Assembly (NCBI RefSeq): GCF_900105905.1
Contig: NZ_FNSV01000005.1
Location: forward strand, 7,006,001 to 7,070,000
Direction of reading: 5' to 3'
Length of the DNA stretch: 64,000 nucleotides
DNA from: Rhodococcus koreensis
Lineage (GTDB): Bacteria > Actinomycetota > Actinomycetes > Mycobacteriales > Mycobacteriaceae
Shown here: piece after piece, positions 15,023 through 23,314 of the stretch
How the letters are laid out: each line of letters begins with the position of its first letter
Position numbering within the stretch: the first letter of the stretch is position 1
Position numbers and translations under genes: made by a program
The notes under the pieces: generated by a model
The model's input: only the letters and a program-made list of their open reading frames with translations
Database searches by the model: none
What the model was told of the DNA's origin: nothing

Positions 15023-16702
15023 TTGGCTCATGTAGTTACGCAATCCTGCTGCAACGACGCGAGTTGCGTCGCGGTCTGCCCAGTCGATTGCATCCATCCC
15101 ACTCCGAACGAGCCCGGCTACGGCAGCGCGGAGATGCTGTACATCGATCCGGTCGGCTGCATCGACTGCGGCGCATGCATCGATGCGTGCCCGGTCGACG
15201 CGATCGTTCCCGAATACGACCTGACTCCGGAAACCGCGCGCTACGAGGAGATCAACGCGGCGTTCTACGCGAACCGGGATCAGCCCGTCCCCGTACCCGA
15301 ACGTCCCGTTGCCGAGGCTGCCCGGGTGTCCGAACGCGCACTGCTGCGGGTGGCGATCGTCGGTTCCGGGCCGTCCGGCTGCTACGCGGCCGAGAACCTG
15401 CTGTCCCGGATCGGTCCCGCCGTGGAAATCTCCTTCTTCGAGAAGCTTGCGACACCATTCGGGCTGATCCGATTCGGTGTCGCACCGGACCATCAGGGGA
15501 CCAAGGCGGTCGCCTCCCTCTTCCAGAAGACGGCGTCGCGGAAGAATGTGGACTTCTACCTCAACGTCGAGGTCGGCACGCACCTGACTCACGACGACCT
15601 GCTCGCGCATCACGATGCGGTGATCTACGCGGTCGGCGCCCCCGCCGACTGCTCGCTGGGGATTCCCGGTGAGGACCTGCCCGGAAGCCACTCGGCAACG
15701 GAATTCGTGGCCTGGTACAACGGTCACCCCGACCACGCGCACCGCACGTTCGACCTGTCGGGCGAGCGCGCCGTGATCATCGGCAACGGCAATGTGGCGT
15801 TGGACGTGGCCCGAGTGCTCGTCGCCGGCACCGCCGAGTTGACCAAGACCGACATCGCCCCGCACGCATTGAAAGCGTTGTCGGAGAGCAGGATCAGAGA
15901 AGTGCTCGTCGTCGGCCGGAGAGGTCCGGCGCAAGCGGCGTATACGAATCCGGAGTTGCTCGCGCTCGGCCATCTCCCCGGCGTGACTGTCGCGGTACGG
16001 CCCGAGGAGGTGGTGCGGGAGGCAGATGGGCGGACCGACTCGATCGAGGCGATGAAAGCCAGGATCGTCGCAGAGTTCGCCGCCGCCCCGCACATTCCGG
16101 GATACAAACGTATTGCGCTGCGCTACCTGCTTTCTCCGGTATCGGTTCTGGGAGACGGCCGGGTAGAGGGGATCCGCCTGGTCCGCAACGAGCTGGTTCA
16201 GGATGCGGACGGCCGTTCCAGGGCGGCTCCCACAAGTGTCGTCGAGGACGTCGACTGTGGTCTGGTCCTGCGGTCGGTGGGGTACCGGGGGATCCCCGTC
16301 GCGGGAATCCCCGTCTCGGGTGCACGATCCACGATGCTGAACGTCGGAGGTCGTGTGCTGGAACCGGACGCGAGTGGACCGATGTCCGGTGTGTACACCG
16401 TCGGGTGGATCAAGCGAGGTCCCTCCGGCGTCATCGGAACCAACAAGGCGTGCGCCGCCGAAACTGTCGACAAACTCGTAGACGACTTCCACTCCGGTCG
16501 ATTGGCGGCTCCCGGGGGTGGCCGGCAGGATCTCCGCCGGCTGGTTGCGGAGCGGCGTCCCGAGCGCATCGACTACGACGGATGGAAGGCGATCGACGCG
16601 CACGAGCGGCGACTCGGCAGGGAATCGGGCCGACCGCGCGTGAAGCTCGTGGACACCGCCTCTATGATTGAAATCGCTTCGAGTGCATCTATTTCCGGCT
16701 GA
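15023..16702 (+). CDS. Ferredoxin-NADP reductase with N-terminal ferredoxin domain (FprB-like), copy 1
   Basis: This 559-residue fusion joins a two-cluster ferredoxin to an adrenodoxin-reductase-type flavoprotein. The first 60 residues hold C9, C10, C15, C19, C23 and C46, C49, C52, C56, suited to a 7Fe/8Fe ferredoxin. The reductase part has an FAD motif (AIVGSGPSGCYAAENL) and an NADP motif (IIGNGNVALDVARVL). It moves electrons from NADPH to oxygenases such as P450s and Rieske enzymes, and the P450 and 3Fe-4S ferredoxin downstream are obvious partners. The start is TTG at 15023, with GGAGC ahead. A second copy lies at 42.3 kb. Confidence 0.92.
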   Translation: MAHVVTQSCCNDASCVAVCPVDCIHPTPNEPGYGSAEMLYIDPVGCIDCGACIDACPVDAIVPEYDLTPETARYEEINAAFYANRDQPVPVPERPVAEAARVSERALLRVAIVGSGPSGCYAAENLLSRIGPAVEISFFEKLATPFGLIRFGVAPDHQGTKAVASLFQKTASRKNVDFYLNVEVGTHLTHDDLLAHHDAVIYAVGAPADCSLGIPGEDLPGSHSATEFVAWYNGHPDHAHRTFDLSGERAVIIGNGNVALDVARVLVAGTAELTKTDIAPHALKALSESRIREVLVVGRRGPAQAAYTNPELLALGHLPGVTVAVRPEEVVREADGRTDSIEAMKARIVAEFAAAPHIPGYKRIALRYLLSPVSVLGDGRVEGIRLVRNELVQDADGRSRAAPTSVVEDVDCGLVLRSVGYRGIPVAGIPVSGARSTMLNVGGRVLEPDASGPMSGVYTVGWIKRGPSGVIGTNKACAAETVDKLVDDFHSGRLAAPGGGRQDLRRLVAERRPERIDYDGWKAIDAHERRLGRESGRPRVKLVDTASMIEIASSASISG

Positions 16703-16760
16703 TATCACCCTGATGCGCGCCGACCCGGCGCGCGTCGAAGAAAGTGATTGACGTCTCATC

Positions 16761-16777
16761 ACCTAACGGTATAAGGT
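16761..16777. promoter_or_regulatory. 17-bp dyad, site 1 (SDR-ferredoxin-P450 operon)
   Basis: ACCTA-ACGGTAT-AAGGT, in the 231-base noncoding gap ahead of the SDR gene, 157 bases from its start codon. Outside the central seven bases it matches site 3 (52909) exactly. Confidence 0.62.
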
Positions 16778-16933
16778 TTATTCGGATCGGGGATGCGGCC
16801 CGCACTCGATCCTCTCGACCGGCGACAGCCCCGCCGTCGAGGATCGGAACAGTCTCGCCGCCCGACTTCGCCGGACGATGTCCCATGCACCGCAAGTCTC
16901 CGGCATCTGACGAATCATCACAGAGGAGTCCAC

Positions 16934-17806
16934 ATGAAACTTCAGGACAAAGTCGCCGTCATCACCGGAGGTGGATCCGGGCTCGGACGCCAGGGTGCGC
17001 AGTTGTTCGCATCGGAAGGCGCGAAGGTGGCGGTCGTCGACATCGACGGCGACCGAGCCGAACAGACCGCGAAACTGGTTGAACAGCAGGGCGGAACGGC
17101 GATCGCCATCACCGCCGACGTGAGTGACGAGGCCGCCGTCTACCGCAGCGTCGAGACCACCGTCGAGCAGTTCGGCAAGCTCGACATCATGTGGGCCAAC
17201 GCGGGTGTCGTCTCCCGCGGTGGTGTCCCGTCGGTGGCGGGCGGCGAACACGTGGAGTTCCAGGACCTCACGGATGCGGACTGGCAGCACGTTCTCGGAG
17301 TCAACCTCAGCGGCGTCGTGTACTCCTGTAAGGCTGCTGTGCCTGCGATGCGGGCCAACGGCGGCGGCACCATCCTGGCGACGTCGTCCGCGGCTTCCTT
17401 CGCCGCCTATCACAGCATCGCGATGTACTCGGCGACGAAAGCCGGTGTCAACGGCCTGGTTCGTGGCCTCAGCCTGGATCTCGGACGCTACGGCATCCGC
17501 GTCAATGCCCTCGCACCCACGCACGGGATGTCGCCGAACTTCCTGATGGGCCCGGGCACCCCGGTGATCGGCCAGTCCTACGAGGAGACCGCGGGACCGT
17601 GGGATCCGGGCGTCTCGCCGATTCCGCTCAAGCTCCAGCGTCCGCCGTCGCTCGTGGACAACGCGAAGGTCGCACTCTTCCTCGTGTCGGACGACTCCGC
17701 ATACATTTCCGGTCTGACGCTGCCCGCGACGGACGGTGGCACACTGTCACGAGTCGCGATGATGTTCGAAGAGGACACGCCGACTCCCACGCTTCCCGTC
17801 GACTGA
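16934..17806 (+). CDS. Short-chain dehydrogenase/reductase (classical SDR)
   Basis: This 290-residue NAD(P)-dependent oxidoreductase has the cofactor motif TGGGSGLG at residues 11-18, the NAG motif (WANAGVV), the catalytic Ser region (ATSSAASF) and YSATK as the Y-x3-K pair. The acidic VVDIDGDRAE after the second strand points to NAD(H). The ATG at 16934 is preceded by AGAGGAG. It would oxidise an alcohol produced by the P450 or reduce a ketone; the cluster suggests the former. It leads the operon with the ferredoxin and P450, 15 bases ahead of the ferredoxin gene. Confidence 0.92.
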   Translation: MKLQDKVAVITGGGSGLGRQGAQLFASEGAKVAVVDIDGDRAEQTAKLVEQQGGTAIAITADVSDEAAVYRSVETTVEQFGKLDIMWANAGVVSRGGVPSVAGGEHVEFQDLTDADWQHVLGVNLSGVVYSCKAAVPAMRANGGGTILATSSAASFAAYHSIAMYSATKAGVNGLVRGLSLDLGRYGIRVNALAPTHGMSPNFLMGPGTPVIGQSYEETAGPWDPGVSPIPLKLQRPPSLVDNAKVALFLVSDDSAYISGLTLPATDGGTLSRVAMMFEEDTPTPTLPVD

Positions 17807-17821
17807 GCGGAGCGTCCGTCG

Positions 17822-18055
17822 ATGACCATTCATGCGCAGAACCGTGCGCAGTCGTTGAAGGTCGACCGATCCGCCTGTGCGGGCCACGGCCTCTGCTACG
17901 GCGCGGAACCCGAGATAGTCGACAGCGACGACCAGGGCTTCCCCATCGTCGTGGCCGAACCTGTTCCCGAGGAACTACGAGATCAACTGGGTGCCCTCGT
18001 CGAGATGTGCCCCGAACGCGCGCTGAGCGTCGAACTCCCGAATTCGGAAGGCTGA
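17822..18055 (+). CDS. 3Fe-4S ferredoxin, P450 partner
   Basis: This 77-residue ferredoxin has the single-cluster pattern C19-x5-C25-x37-C63-P. The usual second Cys of a 4Fe cluster is replaced by His/Gly (CAGHGLC), typical of the 3Fe-4S ferredoxins encoded next to actinobacterial P450s. It passes electrons from a ferredoxin reductase, probably the fusion protein encoded at 15.0 kb, to the P450 whose gene begins six bases after it. Confidence 0.93.
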   Translation: MTIHAQNRAQSLKVDRSACAGHGLCYGAEPEIVDSDDQGFPIVVAEPVPEELRDQLGALVEMCPERALSVELPNSEG

Positions 18056-18061
18056 GAAGCA

Positions 18062-19291
18062 GTGACGACAACCCAACTACCCGAGAACCTCATCGTGGAC
18101 TTCGACGTCTACGACCAGACGTTGGCGATGCCCGAGGACGTGTTCCAGGAACGCGCGGCGGCGCTGCGGGCCATCGGCCCAGTCGTGTATTCGAAGGCGC
18201 ACGGCGGTCACTGGATCGTGACGCGCTACGAGGAGATACACCAGGTCCTGCGTGATCCGGAGACCTTCTCCAGCTACCCGAACAATCTCGTGAACGCGGG
18301 CCAGGGGAAGTTCATCCCGATCGAGCTGGACCCGCCGGAGCACACGTTCTACCGGCAGGCGCTGCAACCGCTGTTCAGTCCCAAGCGGATGAAGGAACTC
18401 GAGCCCCAGATCCGGGACGTCATCAACGAGCTCATCGACGACTTCGCGGCACGCGGTGAAGCCGAGTTCATCTCGGAGTTCGCCCACGAGCTGCCGACGC
18501 GGGTGTTCCTGGCCCTGATGGGCTGGCCCCTCGAAGACGCCGAGATGTTCACCAAGACGACGGACGTTGCACTGCAGGGCATTCCCGGTGGAACGGAAGA
18601 AGAATCGGCCAAGGCCCGCGAGGATGCGGCCAACCAGATCTTCGGCTACTTCGGTGCCATCGTCGCCGGAGTGCGGTCCGGTGAGAACACCTCGGACAGT
18701 CTGACCGCGCAGATCATCAACACCCCGATCGAGATGGAGGACGGGGTACGGCTGCTCACCGACGAAGAGCTGTATCGCATGTTCTTCCTCCTGCTCATCG
18801 CGGGCCTGCACACGGTCCAGGGTTCACTGGCGTGGGGGATCATCCACCTGGCGAACAATCCGGGGCAGCGGCAGGAGATCGTGGACGATCCCGACACCAT
18901 CCCGGCGGCGGTCGAGGAGATTCTGAGGATCGAGGCTGCGGTGATCGCGGGCCGGCGAGCGACCCGCGACGTCGAGATCGGCGGCGTCACGATCGCGGAG
19001 GGGGAACAGCTCATCGTGCTGCTCTGCTCGGCGAATCGCGACGGCAACGAGTTCGAGGATCCGGACGAGCTGAGGATCGACCGCTCGCCCAACCGTCACC
19101 TCTCTTTCGGTGCCGGTCCTCATCGGTGCATCGGGTCTCACCTGGCACGAATCGAGCTCAAGCTGGCCATGGAGGAGATTCACAAGCGGTTGCCCGATTA
19201 CCGACTGGTTCCGGAGGATCCGCCGATCCTGCACGCCACCCAGGTTCGCGGCTGCATCCGGCTCCCGATCACCTTCACTCCGTCGGCCTGA
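18062..19291 (+). CDS. Cytochrome P450 with unusual I-helix (His in place of the acidic residue)
   Basis: This soluble 409-residue P450 has the haem-binding loop FGAGPHRCIG with Cys356 as iron ligand, the ExxR pair E286/R289 and HTFYRQALQPLFSP in the C-helix. The I-helix reads LLLIAGLHTVQGS: the conserved acid before Thr (AGxDT or AGxET) is His250, with Thr251 kept. That acid normally helps deliver protons for O-O bond cleavage. The start is GTG at 18062. It is cotranscribed with an SDR and its ferredoxin. The neighbouring mce operon suggests a bulky lipid, terpenoid or sterol-like substrate; this is inference. Confidence 0.93.
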   Translation: MTTTQLPENLIVDFDVYDQTLAMPEDVFQERAAALRAIGPVVYSKAHGGHWIVTRYEEIHQVLRDPETFSSYPNNLVNAGQGKFIPIELDPPEHTFYRQALQPLFSPKRMKELEPQIRDVINELIDDFAARGEAEFISEFAHELPTRVFLALMGWPLEDAEMFTKTTDVALQGIPGGTEEESAKAREDAANQIFGYFGAIVAGVRSGENTSDSLTAQIINTPIEMEDGVRLLTDEELYRMFFLLLIAGLHTVQGSLAWGIIHLANNPGQRQEIVDDPDTIPAAVEEILRIEAAVIAGRRATRDVEIGGVTIAEGEQLIVLLCSANRDGNEFEDPDELRIDRSPNRHLSFGAGPHRCIGSHLARIELKLAMEEIHKRLPDYRLVPEDPPILHATQVRGCIRLPITFTPSA

Positions 19292-19398
19292 GGCCGGGCG
19301 GACGTCCGAGGCAGTTGTCCGTGGTCCTGTGGGACTTCGGGCAGCTGCCTCGCTCTTTTGGTGTAATGGAGTGGACGTCGCCCCCGGTATGCAACAAC

Positions 19399-19421
19399 TT
19401 ACGTGTATTGTCATTTGTATC
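19399..19421 (+). promoter_or_regulatory. 23-bp shared promoter element, copy C
   Basis: TTACGTGTATTGTCATTTGT followed by ATC, 47 bases ahead of the TetR start codon. It matches copy A at 18 of 23 positions and copy B at 18 of 23, which suggests that the TetR controls its own gene together with the flanking operons. Confidence 0.65.
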
Positions 19422-19468
19422 GCGACTGGTCGGGTGGCTGGTCGGAAGTGACGGTGTCTGGAGCGAGG

Positions 19469-20071
19469 ATGGCAAGAAGGAAGACCGCCGGTGTGCTGAG
19501 CCAGGACGCCGATGTCGCACGGTCTCAGATACTCGTGGCAGCCCAGACGATGATTCTTCGTTTCGGGATCTCGAAGACCACCATGGAGGACATTGCCAAG
19601 GAGGCGGGGGTCTCTCGCCCGACCGTCTACCGGTATTTCCAGGACCGCGAGACGCTCACCACCGAGTTGATCAGGTGGCGATCGCGTCAGACGCTCGAAC
19701 GTGGCCGCAAGTTCCTGATGGAGTGTGCGACGTTCGAGGACAGGCTGATCGAAGGCCTCATCTACCTGGTGTACGACGGGATCAACGATCCGATCGTGCG
19801 CATCCTCGTCAGCCCCGAACACGTCGGCGGCGAGTCGTGGCTCGAGACGATCCCCCTCGCAACGAGTCTGACCACCGAACTGTGGGGGCCGATCTTCGAC
19901 GACGCCAAGGCAGGCGGCGAAATGAGGTCGGATATAGACACCGACGAGGCGTGCTCCTGGATCACCCTCGTGCAGCTGATGCTCGCTCCGAGACTGGATA
20001 ATTCGGATCCTGCCGATCCCTCGCACCGGCAGATGATGAGGCAATTCGTCCTGCCGGCCTTCCTGCCGTAG
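19469..20071 (+). CDS. TetR family regulator, likely controls the P450/mce region
   Basis: This regulator of about 200 residues has the helix-turn-helix TTMEDIAKEAGVSRPTVYRY followed by FQDRETL. The ATG at 19469 has GGAG five bases ahead; a GTG at 19454 with GGAAG ahead is an alternative. The C-terminal ligand domain (FEDRLIEGLIYLVYDGINDP, ILVSPEHVGG) is clearly similar to that of the TetR at 30.2 kb, so the two are paralogues on either side of the mce operon. Its own promoter carries one of the three 23-bp elements, the best candidates for its operator. Confidence 0.88.
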   Translation: MARRKTAGVLSQDADVARSQILVAAQTMILRFGISKTTMEDIAKEAGVSRPTVYRYFQDRETLTTELIRWRSRQTLERGRKFLMECATFEDRLIEGLIYLVYDGINDPIVRILVSPEHVGGESWLETIPLATSLTTELWGPIFDDAKAGGEMRSDIDTDEACSWITLVQLMLAPRLDNSDPADPSHRQMMRQFVLPAFLP

Positions 20072-20087
20072 TCGCCCGCGTCCAAAA

Positions 20088-20117
20088 GAAGCCGTGTCCC
20101 CGAGGGGGCACGGCTTC
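20088..20117 (+). terminator. Intrinsic terminator after TetR
   Basis: A 14-bp stem (20088-20101 with 20104-20117) including one G-T pair, followed by TTTGTG. It lies 16 bases after the TetR stop. Confidence 0.85.
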
Positions 20118-20137
20118 TTTGTGCTTTCACCCGGTAA

Positions 20138-20154
20138 ATCTAATGTCCTTAAGT
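20138..20154. promoter_or_regulatory. 17-bp dyad, site 10 (mce control region, degenerate)
   Basis: ATCTA-ATGTCCT-TAAGT. It fits the A[CT]CTA-N7-TA[AG][GA]T pattern, although the right half is weaker. It lies 335 bases ahead of mceG and just after the TetR terminator. Confidence 0.4.
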
Positions 20155-20283
20155 ATGCTGGTCGACGGTTCCCGTGCCTGGTCACGGCCGAATCGGTCGG
20201 GAATGCCTATGCCGGCGCGTATTTCGCAGATGAGCCATTTCGCTTCCTGCTCTTGCCTGGTCGGTCAAAAGCCGTATAACGTA

Positions 20284-20306
20284 TTACGTGCGACGTAATT
20301 TGTATC
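20284..20306 (+). promoter_or_regulatory. 23-bp shared promoter element, copy B (mce operon)
   Basis: TTACGTGCGACGTAATTTGT followed by ATC, 167 bases ahead of the mceG ATG. It shares the uninterrupted block ACGTAATTTGTATCAC with copy A at the ferredoxin-reductase promoter. Confidence 0.68.
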
Positions 20307-20472
20307 ACAGCTGGAGGTCGTGAACTCGCCGTCCATCGTCCGCGATTCGATGAAAAATGCTGCAAACAAGCTGTATTCGACGTGCGCGGCGGGACGGCTG
20401 TGGGTTCCGGCCCGAGGTCGCAAGTGCCCTGCAACATCCGAGGCGCGTTCGACGCCTGAATACACGGAGGTA

Positions 20473-21543
20473 ATGGTGGGAGTCGAGGTATCCGTCGAGG
20501 GACTGACCAAGTCCTTCGGCTCGCAGAGGATCTGGCAGGACGTCACGTTGACCCTTCCGGCCGGTGAGGTCAGTGCGTTGCTCGGGCCGTCGGGCACGGG
20601 TAAATCGGTGTTCCTGAAGTCGCTGATCGGTCTGCTCCGTCCGGAGCAGGGGTCGATCGTGATCGACGGCACCAACATTCTGGAGTGCTCCTCGAAGGAG
20701 CTGTACGAGATCCGGAAGTTGTTCGGGGTGCTGTTCCAGGACGGTGCGCTGTTCGGGTCGATGAACCTGTTCGACAACGTGGCGTTCCCGTTGCGCGAGC
20801 ACACGAAGAAGTCCGAGTCCGAGATCCGCAAGATCGTGATGGAGAAGATGGAACTCGTCGGCCTGCTCGGGGCCGAGGACAAGCTGCCCGGCGAGATCTC
20901 CGGTGGTATGCGCAAGCGTGCCGGGCTGGCGCGGGCGCTGGTGCTGGATCCGCAGATCATTCTCGTCGACGAGCCGGACTCGGGTCTGGATCCGGTGCGC
21001 ACCACCTATATTTCGCAGACGTTGATCGACATCAACGCGGAGATCGATGCGACGATTCTGATCGTGTCGCACAACATCAATCTGGCGCGGACGGTGCCGG
21101 ACAACATCGGGATGTTGTTCCGCCGGCATCTGGTGATGTTCGGTCCGCGGGAGGTGCTGCTCACCAGCGAGGAGCCGGTGGTCAAGCAGTTCCTGAACGG
21201 CACGATGATCGGTCCGATCGGGATGTCGGAGGAGAAGGACGAGGCGCAGATGGCGCAGGAGCAGGCGATGGTCGATGCCGGTCACCATGCCGGTGGTGTC
21301 GACGACGTCGAGGGGATCGTTCCGCAGATGAAGGCGACGCCGGGGATGCCGTTCCGGCAGGCCGTGGCCCGTCGTCAGGAACGGGTCCGGCACATCATGC
21401 ACACCCTGCCGGAGAACGCGCAGATCGCGATCCAGGAAAGCCTCGGAGCGGACGGCGTCGGCGACGAGTGGAGTCCGGGAGACGCAGACACGGACCGAAT
21501 GTACTTCGAGGCAGCGGGATTCGACACGGGAGTTGCGAAGTGA
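20473..21543 (+). CDS. mceG: Mce-transporter ATPase (MceG/Mkl type)
   Basis: This ABC ATPase of about 356 residues powers Mce lipid uptake from the cytoplasmic face. Walker A is GPSGTGKS (residues 38-45), the signature is SGGMRKR and Walker B is IILVDEPDSGLDP, followed by SHNINLART. A C-terminal extension of about 100 residues (MKATPGMPFRQAVARRQERV) is typical of MceG and absent from ordinary ABC ATPases. I use the ATG at 20473 near GGAGG; a GTG at 20476 is equally well placed. In M. tuberculosis the single MceG is encoded away from the mce operons, whereas here it heads the operon and overlaps the first permease gene (GTGA). Confidence 0.92.
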   Translation: MVGVEVSVEGLTKSFGSQRIWQDVTLTLPAGEVSALLGPSGTGKSVFLKSLIGLLRPEQGSIVIDGTNILECSSKELYEIRKLFGVLFQDGALFGSMNLFDNVAFPLREHTKKSESEIRKIVMEKMELVGLLGAEDKLPGEISGGMRKRAGLARALVLDPQIILVDEPDSGLDPVRTTYISQTLIDINAEIDATILIVSHNINLARTVPDNIGMLFRRHLVMFGPREVLLTSEEPVVKQFLNGTMIGPIGMSEEKDEAQMAQEQAMVDAGHHAGGVDDVEGIVPQMKATPGMPFRQAVARRQERVRHIMHTLPENAQIAIQESLGADGVGDEWSPGDADTDRMYFEAAGFDTGVAK

Positions 21544-22433
21544 CGAGTGTGAAGGTCCCGATCGCCGTGGACGTCGCGCCGATCGAGCCGGACGCAGCGG
21601 AGAAGCGACGGCGGCCGCGTCTGTCGATCGCCGCGGTGGGGAAATACCTGAAGGACACGCCCATTCGCAGCCTCGCGACTTTGGGGCGATCCGGTGAGCT
21701 CGCCGTGAACATCCTGAAATACACGGTATCCGACACGATCGCCCTGCGGTTGCCCCTCGAGGAGGTGGCCACGCAGATGTGGAAACTTCTCAAGGTCACC
21801 GCACTTCCCGCGCTGCTGATGGCGGTGCCGATCGGTGCCGAGGTCTCGGTGCAGGTCGGTGGAATCATGAACCAGGTCGGCGCGAACTCGCTGGCAGGAG
21901 CCGCGAGTGGGCTGGGCGTGGTGGGGCAGGGGGCGCCGATGGCGGCGGGACTGCTGATGAGCGGTGCGGCCGCATCGGCGATCGCCTCCGATCTCGGTGC
22001 CCGTGCGATCCGCGAGGAGATCGAAGCGATCCGGGTCATGGGAATCGACCCGGTCCAGCGACTGGTCGTTCCGCGGTTCATCGCGATGGTCGCCATCGCA
22101 CCGATGCTGTGCATCGTCATCGTCGCGGCCGGTGTGGCGGCGGGGCTGGTGATTTCGGCGAATGTCAACGATGTGGTGCCCGGCAGTTTCTGGCAATCGT
22201 TCGGCTCCTTCGCGACACCGACCGATCTGGTCTTCTCCGTGCTCAAGTCGGTGATCTTCGCGGCGCTCGTCGTGTTGATCGCCAGCCTGCGAGGTCTCGA
22301 AGCGAAGGGCGGCCCGAAAGGCGTGGCCAACGCGGTCAATGCCTCGGTGGTTCTCAGTGTCTTCTGCATCTTCATGACCAATCTCGTGGTCAGTCAGATC
22401 CAGATGATGTTCTTTCCGGCCCGGTTGGCGTGA
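21540..22433 (+). CDS. YrbE/MlaE-type permease A of the Mce transporter
   Basis: This 297-residue integral membrane protein is of the MlaE family, with five or six hydrophobic segments (for example LPALLMAVPIGAEVSVQVGG, LCIVIVAAGVAAGLVISANV and a C-terminal VVLSVFCIFMTNLVV). The family motif around REEIEAIRVMGIDPVQRLVVPR marks the coupling helix that contacts the ATPase. The GTG start overlaps the mceG stop. With permease B it forms the inner-membrane channel for lipids delivered by the Mce proteins. Confidence 0.93.
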   Translation: MTSVKVPIAVDVAPIEPDAAEKRRRPRLSIAAVGKYLKDTPIRSLATLGRSGELAVNILKYTVSDTIALRLPLEEVATQMWKLLKVTALPALLMAVPIGAEVSVQVGGIMNQVGANSLAGAASGLGVVGQGAPMAAGLLMSGAAASAIASDLGARAIREEIEAIRVMGIDPVQRLVVPRFIAMVAIAPMLCIVIVAAGVAAGLVISANVNDVVPGSFWQSFGSFATPTDLVFSVLKSVIFAALVVLIASLRGLEAKGGPKGVANAVNASVVLSVFCIFMTNLVVSQIQMMFFPARLA

Positions 22434-22434
22434 C

Positions 22435-23310
22435 ATGAACACACACTCCACGCATCGCAGGGGACCTGTCGGCGAGGTTCTGCTGCAACCGATTCGCTCG
22501 GTGGGTCGCGCTGCGACGTCGGTGATCGAGGAAATCGGTCAGGTGACGGTCTTCACCGTCAAGACGGTCGCATTGCTGCCCACAACGCTGCGGCACTACC
22601 GCAAGCAGACGATGACCACCATGAACAACATGGCGTGGGGGAACGGATCCCTCGTCGTCGACGGTGGTGTCGTCAGCCTGATGTTCTTCCTGGGACTGGC
22701 CGTCGGCGCCGTCGTCGCGATCCAGGCGTTCATGGCCTTCGATCTGCTGGGCTTCGGCGCGTTGACCGGGATCATCGGATCGTTCGGCAATGTCCGGGTC
22801 ATCGCCCCGATCATCACCGGAATTGGATTCGCCGCGCAGGCCGGCTGCCGGATGACCGCCGAGATCGGCTCGATGCGCATCTCCGAGGAGATCGACGCCA
22901 CCGAATCGATGGGATTGCAGGCCATTCCGTTCGTGGTCGGGACGCGGCTGATCGGAAGCATGCTCATCGTGATCCCCGGGTATCTGATGGCGCTCGTGGT
23001 CAGTTTCTTCACCGGAGGGTTGATCATCAAGACGTTTCACCGCCAGCCTTCGGGTACCTACGATCACTACTTCAGCCAATTTCTCAGTGTTCCGGACCTC
23101 GTGGCGTCGCTGGTCAAAGCAGTCGTCTTCTGTGCCGTCGTCACGATGATCCACTGCTACTACGGATACTTCGCCGGTGGCGGGCCCGCGGGGGTCGGCG
23201 CGGCGTCCGGGCGGGCTATCCGGGCGAGCCTCGTCGCGATCGTCGTCCTGAATTTCTGTATGACTGTGGCGATCTGGGGCCTCAGTCCCGAACTGGTGTT
23301 CAAAGGATGA
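22435..23310 (+). CDS. YrbE/MlaE-type permease B of the Mce transporter
   Basis: This 291-residue MlaE-family permease has the coupling motif SEEIDATESMGLQAIPFVVG and membrane segments at GGVVSLMFFLGLAVGAVVAI, LIGSMLIVIPGYLMALVVSF and near the C-terminus. It begins one base after permease A and precedes mceA by four bases. It pairs with permease A as a heterodimer, as in all actinobacterial mce operons. Confidence 0.93.
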   Translation: MNTHSTHRRGPVGEVLLQPIRSVGRAATSVIEEIGQVTVFTVKTVALLPTTLRHYRKQTMTTMNNMAWGNGSLVVDGGVVSLMFFLGLAVGAVVAIQAFMAFDLLGFGALTGIIGSFGNVRVIAPIITGIGFAAQAGCRMTAEIGSMRISEEIDATESMGLQAIPFVVGTRLIGSMLIVIPGYLMALVVSFFTGGLIIKTFHRQPSGTYDHYFSQFLSVPDLVASLVKAVVFCAVVTMIHCYYGYFAGGGPAGVGAASGRAIRASLVAIVVLNFCMTVAIWGLSPELVFKG

Positions 23311-23314
23311 GTCA

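Larger units (their letters stand above)
20118..20472 (+). promoter_or_regulatory. Noncoding control region and leader of the mce operon
   Basis: About 355 bases without a recognised gene. It holds a degenerate 17-bp dyad (20138-20154) and the 23-bp element copy B (20284-20306). After these comes a leader of about 165 bases that is open in the mceG frame from a GTG at 20320 (GGAGG two bases ahead), so an N-terminally longer ATPase cannot be excluded. I see no conserved RNA structure. Confidence 0.5.
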
